Positions 37,123 to 46,168 of a stretch of DNA of 64,000 nt are shown piece by piece. The translations under genes and the position numbers were made by a program. A model generated the notes under the pieces. That model saw only the letters and a program-made list of their open reading frames with translations. It was not told the DNA's origin and did not search any database. The DNA lies in the NCBI RefSeq assembly GCF_037076465.1, contig NZ_AP028908.1, positions 2,728,001 to 2,792,000 on the forward strand, in the 5' to 3' direction. Each line of letters starts with the position of its first letter. The first letter of the stretch is position 1. The stretch comes from Pectobacterium araliae (GTDB lineage: Bacteria; Pseudomonadota; Gammaproteobacteria; Enterobacterales; Enterobacteriaceae).

Positions 37123-38070
37123 TCAGAGTTTATCCATCAGATAACGATGCGCTTTAGAGGCGACGCTGGCCGCTTTGAAAATATAACGCTTGTCGTTTTT
37201 CAGTGCTTTCAGCCAGGAAGCAATATAGCTTTCATGTTGTACCTCTCCCTCAATCCCCAGATCAGCCATCAGAAAGGCACTTCCCAGCTCCGCCACCAGT
37301 TTTTCCTCTGCATAATCCGCACTGCCAAACTTCCCTTTCATTTCACGGTTCAGGCGTTTTTTACCCCCACTCCAGTGGACAAGTTCATGCAGGCCGGTAG
37401 CGTAGAAATTCGCCGCATCTGAAAACAGATGGCGCTCCGGTAGCCAGACTTCATCTGTTGATGGGCTGAAAAAGGCGTTTTGTCCTTTCTCGATGATGTT
37501 TGCACCGCTCTTCCTGAACAGGTTTTCAGCCTCGGGCAACGAGTCAAAAGTTGCTTCCGGACTGACCGTTTCTGTGGTCAGAGTTAAACCGTCGATTTGC
37601 TGAACGTTAAACACGGTGAAAGTTTTCAGCATCGGGATATGGTCGATTTCTCCGGCGTCGTTTTCCTTCTCCAGGGTGGTGTAGAAAATGGCTGTTGTTC
37701 CATGCTCACCCTTGCGAACCTGTCCACCTGCTGCCTGTGCCTGTTTGTAGGTCAACCAGCGTGAATCGCTGAACCCCTGTTTCGATGCACTGCTCCACAG
37801 CAACATGATATTCATGCCGCTGTAGGCTACGCCGGTGGCGTAATTGGATGGCAAACCAGACATGCCAGATACACGCTGCCACGGGCAGGACCACGGTTTT
37901 ACACCGGCTTCCAGCGCTGCAATGATGTTGTCGGTTACGGTCTGATAAATATCCGTTCTGGTTTTAGAAAATTTCGTCTTTGAGGAGCCTGACGGGTTCA
38001 GCGGGGATACGCTGGTCGCCGCTGCGGTGTTAGGGGCGCTGGTCCGGGTGGTATGCAGGGAAATCGTCAT
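37123..38070 (-). CDS. ardC: ArdC-family antirestriction protein
   Basis: 315 residues. The N-terminal ssDNA-binding domain (DUF1738) has TDIYQTVTDNIIAALEAGVKPW and YSGMNIMLLW. The C-terminal domain has the metallopeptidase motif HELVH at 228-232 and EKLVAELGSAFL. ArdC proteins protect incoming conjugative DNA from restriction early after entry. It lies convergent to mobC. The protein opposes host defences, while its own element carries defence genes further on. Confidence 0.9.
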   Translation of the reverse strand: MTISLHTTRTSAPNTAAATSVSPLNPSGSSKTKFSKTRTDIYQTVTDNIIAALEAGVKPWSCPWQRVSGMSGLPSNYATGVAYSGMNIMLLWSSASKQGFSDSRWLTYKQAQAAGGQVRKGEHGTTAIFYTTLEKENDAGEIDHIPMLKTFTVFNVQQIDGLTLTTETVSPEATFDSLPEAENLFRKSGANIIEKGQNAFFSPSTDEVWLPERHLFSDAANFYATGLHELVHWSGGKKRLNREMKGKFGSADYAEEKLVAELGSAFLMADLGIEGEVQHESYIASWLKALKNDKRYIFKAASVASKAHRYLMDKL

Positions 38071-38988
38071 GGTTTTCTCTCCGTCAGTGTGTGATTTTCG
38101 TCTTCGTATCGCCTGACGGTTCGCTTTCCCGGCATCGTTCTGTCCTGCAAGGGCGCAGCATGCGTGCCATTTACCCTTGCGGGACGGGTTGTGTTGGGAA
38201 ACGATTAACCGGAAGCAGAAATGAAGAACGAAAAGCGCACGGGAGAAAAAACTGCCCCTGCATAGCCGGGTGTAGCGCCCCTTACTTCGCAGCGGTGAAA
38301 AGTCGATTTGGTTGTGTTGAGTCGGGGACTTGCACTGACAGGAACTTCATGTTGGTGTTAGCATTCTTTCCTGCCGGTCGAGACGATCCTGCTAACCGGG
38401 GGCGATTTGTTCTTAAATTGTCTCGTTCCGGCATCAATCAGAACCAAGCCCCGATTTTCTACTTATTAAGCGCAGCGTACAATCTGTCCATCACCACCCG
38501 GATCCAAGGTGAGAGATTTCTTGAAACAGGCCACTATACGGTAACCGGGGCAGCCGAGTGTAGCCGTCCTTGCTAGCTCCGCAGCAGTGACTATGGTTTT
38601 GGTAGTAACCAGCATCGTCAGTTGTGCTTCTGCTTACATATAAGTGACAGTTTTACTCGCTAGTAACTCTATCCAATTCTCATTGAGTAATGAGTCAAAA
38701 TTTTAGTAATTATCTGATTGCCAGATTGACTAAACCCATATCATGAGTAACATTTGTACACATTCATACCAGCGCAGTGCCTATGCAACTGAGGGCGGTA
38801 GCTTGGATCGAGATCTTCACTTGCTACAATGGAAACCGATTGGCTATCACATTAGAGCTTGTCCTTAGCGGCAAAATATTGGAACGCGCTATCCTACTAG
38901 TCCAGATTATGGCTCGACCAAATTCTGGGCGAGGTCCAATAAAGTATATCAACTAAGAAAAATTTTCTTATAGCATGAGGTTTTATTT
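38071..38988. other. Structured gene-free region between ardC and the hypermodification-like operon
   Basis: About 920 bp. It has an inverted repeat GTCCTGCAAGGG (38142-38153) and CCCTTGCGGGAC (38174-38185), and two similar blocks, GGGTGTAGC...CGCAGCGGTGA near 38269-38297 and GAGTGTAGCC...CGCAGCAGTGAC near 38558-38592. The region holds the ardC promoter. It is also the junction where G+C content falls sharply toward the cargo. No convincing protein is coded here. Confidence 0.4.
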
Positions 38989-40074
38989 ATGCACGTTATT
39001 TACGGAGAAACTATTAACGATGTGATAATGAAACTCCTAGAAGAAGTGCTTAATAAAGGAGTTAGTATATCGACAAGAAATGGGGATGCTATAACTATTT
39101 ATGATGTTAGTATGATCTTGCGGAATCCCAGATCAAGGCATTTAAGTTTAGCAGGTCGAAAAAATAACATATTCTCAACTTTTGCTGAAGCTATGTGGGT
39201 GCTTTCTGGTGATAATCGAATTAAACCATATCTGAATTTTTTTTTGCCAAGAGCTCCTAAATACTCAGATGACGGTGTCATTTGGCGAGCAGCCTATGGA
39301 GAAAGAATATACGCTCATGGGCAGCTTGAAAATGTTGTGCAACAATTCAAAAAAGAAGGAATATTTACAAGAAGAGCCGTCATTAGCTTATACATGCCCC
39401 ACAGAGATACCAATGAAAGCCTCACAAAAGTATACAACTTAGAACATACCGTCGATATACCATGCAACAACTTAATTCATTTCTTCATCACTCCAGACAA
39501 AAAATTAAACATTAAAATAGTCCAAAGAAGTGGCGATCTGATATTTGGAGTTAGCAATATAAATATTTTCGAGTTTAGTTTACTTCAAGAGATAGTACTT
39601 TATATATTACAGAGAGAAGTTGATAGCCAGATTAAACTGGGATACTTACACCAATCAATAACGAATCTTCATATATATGAAAACAGAATAGGTCAAGCCA
39701 ATGAAATATATAACAGAAAAAAAGAACAAATAACAGGCATGATAAATGATGATGAAATATTCTTCCCTCCATCACTACTGAATATAAAATCATTATTTCG
39801 TGACATAGTGTCATTTTTAGAAATAATAATAACAGAAAGCCCACACAAAATAGACACATTAGATAAAGAGACTGAGAAATTAAAAACAATATTTATTAAA
39901 CACCTTGTAGAAACTGAAAGAAATTTACTTTGGGGGTATGCAGAAGCAACCTTAGCATATATTTTTCAGAAGAGATTTAATCAACCAATAGTGTTAAAAA
40001 CCAAGTTAAGTAATGATTTCAATCTAAGCGTGACTTCTAATTATTTTAATAATTCCAATAAGGGCCGTCTATGA
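38989..40074 (+). CDS. Thymidylate-synthase-like enzyme (dUMP methylase or hydroxymethylase fold)
   Basis: 361 residues with the ThyA fold signature in order: WRAAYGERI (about 99-107), catalytic-type Cys159 in DIPCNN, QRSGD (R180, S181, D183, as QRSCD in ThyA), N192 aligned with ThyA N177 after a one-residue insertion, and H228-x-Y230 (LHIYENR). An Asn at that place argues for a uracil-type substrate such as dUMP and against dCMP. It could make dTMP or 5-hydroxymethyl-dUMP. First gene of a coupled operon; the next gene overlaps it by 4 bp. Very A+T-rich. The ATG at 38989 follows ATAGCATGAGG. Confidence 0.8.
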   Translation: MHVIYGETINDVIMKLLEEVLNKGVSISTRNGDAITIYDVSMILRNPRSRHLSLAGRKNNIFSTFAEAMWVLSGDNRIKPYLNFFLPRAPKYSDDGVIWRAAYGERIYAHGQLENVVQQFKKEGIFTRRAVISLYMPHRDTNESLTKVYNLEHTVDIPCNNLIHFFITPDKKLNIKIVQRSGDLIFGVSNINIFEFSLLQEIVLYILQREVDSQIKLGYLHQSITNLHIYENRIGQANEIYNRKKEQITGMINDDEIFFPPSLLNIKSLFRDIVSFLEIIITESPHKIDTLDKETEKLKTIFIKHLVETERNLLWGYAEATLAYIFQKRFNQPIVLKTKLSNDFNLSVTSNYFNNSNKGRL

Positions 40075-40628
40075 AAATCGCATTCATGGGTATATCTGGT
40101 AGTGGAAAAGACTTTCTCGCCAATTATCTAGTATCTAATCATGGATTTATTAGATTATCATTTAGTGATCAACTCAAAAAATTGGCTAATTATATTTACC
40201 CTTGGATGGAAGAGGATTATACATCTGAAAAGAAAATGTTACCACTCAATATAACCTTACCTACCGGAGACTTTATTAGTCATTCACCAAGAGATATATG
40301 GCTGAGTCTAAACAAGCTAAGAGAAATTGAAGAAAAAATATTTATTAGAATGCTATCAAAAGAGCTGGTAATTTTAGAGGAAAATGGAAAGGCGAATAAA
40401 AACATAATAATTACTGACATAAGATCAAATGAAGAATTCGCATGGTGTAAGAACAATCAGTTCACTATAATACATATAGAGCGTAAAAATAATAATTATA
40501 TAAAATACGAAATCGATAAATATATTACTGATAATAAAATAAAATCAGATTATCATTTCAACAACAATACAAACGGAATTACTAGCTTTAAACATTTCTT
40601 CGAAAAGGTATTACTTAGTGAACAGTAA
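40071..40628 (+). CDS. P-loop deoxynucleoside monophosphate kinase-like protein
   Basis: 185 residues. Walker A is GISGSGKDF at residues 7-15, followed by LSFSDQLKKLANYIYP and SPRDIWLSLNKL, a layout like phage dNMP kinases (T4 gene 1 type), which phosphorylate unusual dNMPs. A late IIITDIRSNEEF resembles a Walker B. Placed right after a thymidylate-synthase-like gene, it could phosphorylate the modified dUMP. An alternative is that it acts as a kinase on hydroxymethyl groups together with the next gene. Start overlaps the previous stop (ATGA). Confidence 0.75.
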   Translation: MKIAFMGISGSGKDFLANYLVSNHGFIRLSFSDQLKKLANYIYPWMEEDYTSEKKMLPLNITLPTGDFISHSPRDIWLSLNKLREIEEKIFIRMLSKELVILEENGKANKNIIITDIRSNEEFAWCKNNQFTIIHIERKNNNYIKYEIDKYITDNKIKSDYHFNNNTNGITSFKHFFEKVLLSEQ

Positions 40629-41646
40629 AAACGATCAGCTTTTTTGTAATGTCAGAGAAGTGAAAATTAAAACAGCTAAACCCATCTTAAATGAAACCGT
40701 TATCAGGGAGTGGTTCTATCATCAACGAGAGAGAACTTCAATATATTATAAGAAAGAGATACTTAACCTTCCGCCTTATTGGACAGACGACGAAATATTG
40801 AGAAACTATAAATTTGTTAATACTAAAAGAAAATGGGATAAAGAAAGCAAATGGTTATTGAATAATATTACAAACAATGAATGTTTGAGTTATGAAAACA
40901 AAATACTTAATTCATTTCTATTTAGAGTAATAAATAAAGGGCTTACATTAAGTGAAATTAATGCACCCTTTGATTTTGCAAAAATTACGATTAATGACAT
41001 TAATCAGGTAATTAGAGAAAAAATCTATAATATTTCACAGAAGAAGCCAGACTATGTTTTTTTTAGTGCAGCCTATATTTTAGGGGGGCCAAAGGTTAAC
41101 TTTGGAAAGTTTTTAGAGAAAACAGAAGGAAAAAACGAAAAAGACATGATTATTAGGATGATAAAATTCGTTTTCTATAACCAAGATAAAATAGTAAAAG
41201 GCGTAAAATCTTCGGCAAATCAGTTCGAAGTATTTGATCATCTTAAATCATTTTATGGTATTGGGGACTTTCTTGCTTATCAAATATTCATAGACTTAAC
41301 TTATATAACAAACTTTCCTTTTACTGAGAGGAATTTTGTTATTTCAGGCCCAGGATGTGAAAGAGGAATAAACTGGATTTTTTCAAATCGGGACGGAATG
41401 AACAGTGAAGAGTGTTTATTCTGGTTCATTCTTAACCAAAATAATATAGCAGAGAAATATAATGAAAAATGGAACATGGATGAGATCTTTCATTTTCTAC
41501 CTAAGAACGAAAGAGTTTATACCTTGATGGACATGGAAAATAGTGGTGCATGTGAGATTGATAAAAGATGTCGAACTAAGTTCAGTAACAAAAGACCAAA
41601 ACAAAAGTATCATTACCAAAGTAAAAATTTTGAGCTACTACTGTAA
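40618..41646 (+). CDS. Protein resembling the 5-hmdU DNA kinase helical domain / thymine pyrophosphorylase family
   Basis: 342 residues, all-alpha, starting with GTG. Motifs fit the helical family described with hypermodified thymine enzymes: a start with WFYHQRERTSIYYKKEI, PPYWTDDEILRNYKFVNTKR, then FYGIGDFLAYQIFIDLTY, FVISGPGCERGINW and a late DMENSGACEIDK. In phages such domains act on 5-hydroxymethyluracil in DNA. The hallmark residues are few, so the exact subfamily (kinase partner or glutamyl/putrescinyl-type enzyme) is uncertain. It overlaps the kinase gene by 11 bp. Confidence 0.7.
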   Translation: MNSKNDQLFCNVREVKIKTAKPILNETVIREWFYHQRERTSIYYKKEILNLPPYWTDDEILRNYKFVNTKRKWDKESKWLLNNITNNECLSYENKILNSFLFRVINKGLTLSEINAPFDFAKITINDINQVIREKIYNISQKKPDYVFFSAAYILGGPKVNFGKFLEKTEGKNEKDMIIRMIKFVFYNQDKIVKGVKSSANQFEVFDHLKSFYGIGDFLAYQIFIDLTYITNFPFTERNFVISGPGCERGINWIFSNRDGMNSEECLFWFILNQNNIAEKYNEKWNMDEIFHFLPKNERVYTLMDMENSGACEIDKRCRTKFSNKRPKQKYHYQSKNFELLL

Positions 41647-41680
41647 TTGATAACCAGAAGATACCAGAAAGGATTTAAAA

Positions 41681-42172
41681 ATGGCTAAAGAAATTAAAAA
41701 AAACGTTTTTGTTAGTCACCATCACAAAGATGATGCTAGTGTTGATGGAATATCACGTTTAGCTGCGGAAAAAGGTTATCAGCTACGTAATAGTTCAGTT
41801 CGAATGAAACCGGAAAATCAGAGACGAGCTGATGAAAAAAAAATTAGTGATAGAGCAATAGCACGTTTGCTTAGAATGAAAATGAGATGGGCTAGTCAAG
41901 TCATAGTTGTTATCGGGAAAGAGACATATACAAGACCCTGGGTGAACTGGGAAATTAAAGCAGCTCACCAGCTTGGAAAACCAATAATAGGTGTATATGA
42001 AAATGGTTTAAAAGGAGATGTAGAACTTCCAGAAAACCTTGAGAAATATGCAACTACTATTGTTGCCTGGAGGAGCGATGCCATCATCGATGCACTTGAA
42101 GGTAAAATCAGCTTTCAAAAGCCTGATGGTTTGGAGCGGGATAAAGTACAAGGAGGAAATGTAGTATGCTAA
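41681..42172 (+). CDS. TIR-like protein (ThsB/DUF1863-type)
   Basis: 163 residues. VFVSHHHKDD (9-18) is strand A of a TIR-like fold. WVNWEIKAAHQLGKPIIGVY (87-106) has E91 at the catalytic-Glu position of NAD-consuming TIR domains. This is the short form found in Thoeris ThsB. AAAGGA precedes the ATG. It ends 7 bp inside the next gene. Its presence in an operon with nucleotide-modifying enzymes suggests it makes or reads a signal for cell defence. Confidence 0.8.
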   Translation: MAKEIKKNVFVSHHHKDDASVDGISRLAAEKGYQLRNSSVRMKPENQRRADEKKISDRAIARLLRMKMRWASQVIVVIGKETYTRPWVNWEIKAAHQLGKPIIGVYENGLKGDVELPENLEKYATTIVAWRSDAIIDALEGKISFQKPDGLERDKVQGGNVVC

Positions 42173-42831
42173 TTGAACCTAAATCTCATCTTTACGCTTA
42201 TGCAATAACAAGAGATTTTGGTTTTGCCCCTAATCCATTTCATGGTAGCTGTACATTAGCAACCTGCAAACCTAGAATAAGAAAATCAGCTAAAATAGGT
42301 GATTGGATATTAGGAGTTGGTGGAGCCAATTTGAAATCAGTTCAAAAAAAGTGCATTCTATTAATGAAGGTTACAGAAAAAATTAGCTTTAATGATTACT
42401 GGAAAGATACTAGGTTTTATATTAAAAAGCCTGTAAGGAATGGTGCCCGTGTTCAACTTTTAGGAGATAATATCTATCATCAAAATGAAAATAATGAATG
42501 GATTCAAGAAGATTCTCATCATAGCAATGCCGATGGTTCATTTAACATGACTAATCTTGAACGTGATACACGCACTGACCAAGTGTTGATTTCAGGTCAC
42601 TTTTATTATTTTGGTGATAAAGCAGTTGACATAGATTTAAAATCCATTGGATATCAAAAAATTAGAGATTATAAAAAAATTGCTTTGGATAACTCTATAT
42701 CTGCAATTAATCTCATCAAGAAAATAGAACTTGAATTTCGAAGTAATAAAAATTTAGTCATATCTGACCCGTGTCAATTTTCAGATTTCTATAAGCGTGT
42801 AGATCAAAAAACTGGAATGTTATATTCTTAA
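42166..42831 (+). CDS. Nmad2-like nucleotide-modification-associated protein
   Basis: 221 residues. The N-terminus HLYAYAITRDFGFAPNPFHGSCTLATCKPRIRKSAKIGDWILGVGG is the typical Nmad2 pattern (GxAPNP, LATCKP, IR, GDW). The family is named for its association with DNA base modification operons in computational surveys, and its activity is unknown. It may read or process the modified nucleotide. Overlap with the TIR gene shows translational coupling. Last gene of module A. Confidence 0.78.
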   Translation: MLIEPKSHLYAYAITRDFGFAPNPFHGSCTLATCKPRIRKSAKIGDWILGVGGANLKSVQKKCILLMKVTEKISFNDYWKDTRFYIKKPVRNGARVQLLGDNIYHQNENNEWIQEDSHHSNADGSFNMTNLERDTRTDQVLISGHFYYFGDKAVDIDLKSIGYQKIRDYKKIALDNSISAINLIKKIELEFRSNKNLVISDPCQFSDFYKRVDQKTGMLYS

Positions 42832-43604
42832 GTATATATATTTCAAATTACATATTTTTCTTTTACGTCTTAAAGTTTTAAATTATCTAATGTTTTCAAA
42901 GAACTAGGTTATTCAGAGGCTCATTAGTGCGTTCACTTTTTCATTAGATCAGTTCGCGCTCTATTAATTTCCTTTCTTAATTCAACGTTCTGAATAGATT
43001 AAAATTAAAGACATCTATTTTGTATGTTCAGTTAAAAATTAAATTTAAGCATTTTGCTGAGGATTTATGGTTTTTAAGTCTTTTTTCCACTTTGCCAATA
43101 CAACTAGACAAGTTCCCGAATTATCCATATATATATGCAAAACATAACCACGTATTTTTTATACTGAAAAGGTAGTGCTGGTCATATCTGTACCGAAAGC
43201 TGACTATCTCGGATGTGACATTTAAGACTAGGAGAAAGAATCCCACGGGATTTCATCATCTGAACTTAATCACATATAACAGTTGGAATAGCAGTATATG
43301 CGATTTAAGAAATTTGTTGCCGATCAGTGTTTGGACAACGGCTTGCTGGTACAAAAAACTAAGCTGGGATAACTGACTACTCGAAAGCATCCGGTATTTA
43401 CATATTGATTACGGTACCAGCGAATGCATGTATGTTTTGCACCGAAAATCGGTAGCATTATGTTTCCGTACGTTATCTGAAATATTGTATTAAAAAATAA
43501 AACTTACATATTAATTAGAAAATCATTCATTGGTAACCTTTAATTTATTAAGTGACAATACTTTTATTAAATAAAGCAATCGAATTATCCTATAAGGAAG
43601 GATC
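42832..43604. other. A+T-rich gap between modules A and B
   Basis: 773 bp without a convincing gene. A 22-codon frame from ATG 43299 (MRFKKFVADQ) may be a relic. It shares the 12-mer GGTAGTGCTGGT (43171-43182) with the sequence upstream of the integrase (49780-49791), which could be coincidence. The promoter of module B should lie in the last 100 bp. Confidence 0.35.
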
Positions 43605-44285
43605 ATGGGAAGAAAAATATTCATTTCATACAAATACAGTGACTCTAATGTAGCAATATTAGATAACGATATATTCACAAAATCCAGGGATTATATAACA
43701 AAACTACAAGAATATATCGATGACAATGACCATATCAATAAGGGTGAGAATGATGACGAAGATTTAAGTGATTTTAAAGACTCCACCATAGAAACAAATC
43801 TTAAGAAGAAAATTTTTGACAGTACTCTCACAATCATTGCTATATCACCAAATATGAAAGAATCGTGGAAAAATGAAGATGACCAGTGGATCCCTTGGGA
43901 AATAGCTTACTCACTCAAGGAAATAACAAAAGATGGTAGAACTAGCGGTACAAATGCAATACTATCCATTGTTTTACCTGACAGCAACAATTCTTACTCA
44001 TACTTTATAGAAGATGACTATTGTCCAACTTGTCAATGTAGACTTTTAAAAACAGATACTTTATTTGGGATCTTAAAAAGAAATATGTTCAATATTAAAA
44101 ACCCTGAATACACAAGTTGTGATAGCCATATAACGGACAGTGTTGTATATAGTGGGTACTCATCATACATTTACGCTGTTAAATGGTGTGATTTTATTAA
44201 GGATGTAAATAAATATATTGACATTGCTTATGAAATAAATAAGAACAAGGAATGCTATAATATTTCAAAAACAGTAGCTCTTTGA
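43605..44285 (+). CDS. TIR-like protein (ThsB-type)
   Basis: 226 residues. IFISYKYSD (5-13) opens the TIR-like fold. LKKKIFDSTLTIIAISPN leads to WIPWEIAYSLKEI, with E99 as the likely catalytic Glu. The C-terminal part has CPTCQC and is longer than in the minimal TIR of module A. The AAGGAAGG site precedes the ATG. It is followed 23 bp later by the SLOG-patatin gene, an order like Thoeris (TIR producer plus SLOG sensor-effector). Confidence 0.8.
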   Translation: MGRKIFISYKYSDSNVAILDNDIFTKSRDYITKLQEYIDDNDHINKGENDDEDLSDFKDSTIETNLKKKIFDSTLTIIAISPNMKESWKNEDDQWIPWEIAYSLKEITKDGRTSGTNAILSIVLPDSNNSYSYFIEDDYCPTCQCRLLKTDTLFGILKRNMFNIKNPEYTSCDSHITDSVVYSGYSSYIYAVKWCDFIKDVNKYIDIAYEINKNKECYNISKTVAL

Positions 44286-44308
44286 ATAAATAACCAAACA
44301 GGTGAAAA

Positions 44309-45958
44309 ATGGCCATTATCACGCCTCTTGCAGGTATAAGAATACATTTATCCGGTTCTATTCATGATAGCAAAAAAGAAGATATTTACACTTTCGTAAA
44401 ACTATTTTCTGCTCGTATATTTAGTGAGGGTGGTACTGTAATACATGGAAGCCATCCGACCTTTATAAAACCACTTGAAGAATCAGCGAGAGCATTTATA
44501 CAGGCAGGCGGAACCTCTGAGGCACTAACGTTCGTTCGTGCAAAAAAATATGCGATTACAGATGAGCAGCTATTAGAAATAGAGGCCCAGCGTGAATTTT
44601 CAACTGTACAGATAGTTCCCGCTGATCCAGAAGATGATAATACCGGCCTGATATCTATTAGAGAGTGGATGGCCGATAGAGCTGATGTTATCGTCTGTGT
44701 GGGCGGAAAATGGTGGGATGTAAATAAATCTCAAGCAGGTGTTCCAACAGAATTAGAAACAATGCTCAAAAGAGGTAAGCCTGGCTTCATTGTTGCAGGT
44801 TATGGTGGTGCTACTGAGGGATATCTTAGGGATATCTTAGGGATATCTTAGGGATATCTTAGGGATAATGAAAATATTTTATCAAAACTTCATAATGGAC
44901 TAACTATAGATGTAAATCGCCAGATATCTAACTCAACCGATGTTAATCATATAATTAACACAATAATAGAACAAATTAAAAGACTTCCGTTAATACAGCA
45001 TAACATATCTAGATCCCGAAACTTTAGAATATTAGCTCTAGACGGGGGTGGATTAAGAGGCACCTTTACTGCTGCAGTTCTTGCAAAATGGGACGATATG
45101 CTAGGAAGTGGTGGGGGTAATAATCTTATATCTCATTTTGATTTAGTTGCAGGAACGTCTACAGGTGCAATATTAGCGATTGGACTTGCCTTAGGCATTA
45201 AACCTAGTAAAATATTAGAATTTTATGTCAAAAACGGGCCTCTCATATTTCCCAAGGATAGAAAGTTAAGACACTGGCTAAGATCAAAACATGAATCATC
45301 AACGTTAAGAGGGTTATTAGAAGAAATATATGGTGAAAAGAAATTATCCCAACATTCATGTTGCCGTTTAGTCATTCCAACAGTTAGGGCAAAGCATGGT
45401 CAGGCCGAAGCTATAGTAACTCCTCACAGTCCAGATCGAACCGCCTTTAGGGAAATATCAGCTGTAGATGCTGCCCTTGCTTCTTCCGCTGCACCGACTT
45501 ACTTTGATGAATCAATATGGGATTCTCCTATAGCTCCAGAAAGTTATTTAGACGGAGGTGTTTGGGCTAATAACCCAATACTCCCAGCTCTTGCTGAAAC
45601 GGTGAGACATCTAAACATTCCTTTAAACCGTATAGATGTTCTCAGCGTGGGAACATTAAGTTGTGAGAGCGATTTCAGCGAATCTCTAGGTAAAGGAAAA
45701 GCTGGTTGGGCTCCGCATAGCGCAGATCTCTTTTTCGCTGCTCAAGAACATGGAGCACTTACTTTAGCAGAAAGTTTCTTGGGCCCCACCAGGCATCTCA
45801 GAATTAACCAACAAACACCTATTGAAATAAAATTAGATGATATAGATGCAATATCTGAAATGAAAGAACGTGGTAATGAGATTGGCAAGGATTCATTCAT
45901 AGAAGTTCGTTCAAGGTTCTTTGATGGCACCCTTGCTGAAAAATGGACTAAATTTTAA
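44309..45958 (+). pseudogene. SLOG-patatin fusion, interrupted by a repeat-made stop codon
   Basis: One frame runs from 44309 to 45958 (549 codons) with a single TAG at 44849-44851. The N-terminal part (about 1-175; IRIHLSGSIHD, GGTVIHGSHP, RADVIVCVGGKWW) is a SLOG-like nucleotide sensor. The C-terminal part is a patatin phospholipase: DGGGLRG near 245, GTSTG with Ser284, and DGG with Asp415, so the Ser/Asp dyad is intact. A four-copy 11-bp repeat at 44818-44861 introduces the stop. With one copy the protein would read straight through (GYLRDNEN). As sequenced only the SLOG part (180 aa) would be made, unless the patatin part starts at its internal ATG (45098), which lacks the nucleophile elbow's oxyanion loop. 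Confidence 0.8.
44818..44867 (+). repeat. Four-copy 11-bp tandem repeat inside the SLOG-patatin gene
   Basis: The unit GGGATATCTTA is present four times (44818-44861) with a further partial GGGATA (44862-44867). Four copies add 33 bp to the one-copy form, keeping frame overall but placing TAG in the read frame. Two or three copies would shift the frame. Confidence 0.9.
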
Positions 45959-46168
45959 ATGTTTCCATATAAAACCAGAATAATCATAGACATTTTTTAA
46001 AAAATAGATTCAAGTCAGGAAAGTAATGTATAAAACGCACATCATTTATCACCAAATTTTTATTATTAATAAAAATCAAAACCAAGCCATTGCTAATATT
46101 AATACATTAGGTTTCTAAAACACTAAACCCTTATAATTTTCATTCATTAAACAGGAGTATAAGAACTA
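45959..46168. other. Gap between the patatin and the next TIR gene
   Basis: 210 A+T-rich bases with no gene. Probably the promoter region of the following TIR gene, which has AGGAG about 10 bp before its ATG. Confidence 0.4.

Noticed and set aside
38091..38576. 161-codon plus-strand frame upstream of the thymidylate-synthase-like gene
   Set aside because: The translation is Cys/Arg-rich and crosses an inverted repeat and repeated blocks; no ribosome site and no family features.
40000..42900. Reading module A as a retron, CBASS or Clover system
   Set aside because: No reverse transcriptase, cyclase (CD-NTase) or dNTPase motif is present; the TS-like, kinase, helical and Nmad2 set fits hypermodification better.
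44818..44867. Assembly error as the sole explanation for the 11-bp repeat
   Set aside because: Cannot be excluded without reads, but four exact copies with correct flanks and frame-compatible length are a normal slippage product, so it is reported as a finding.
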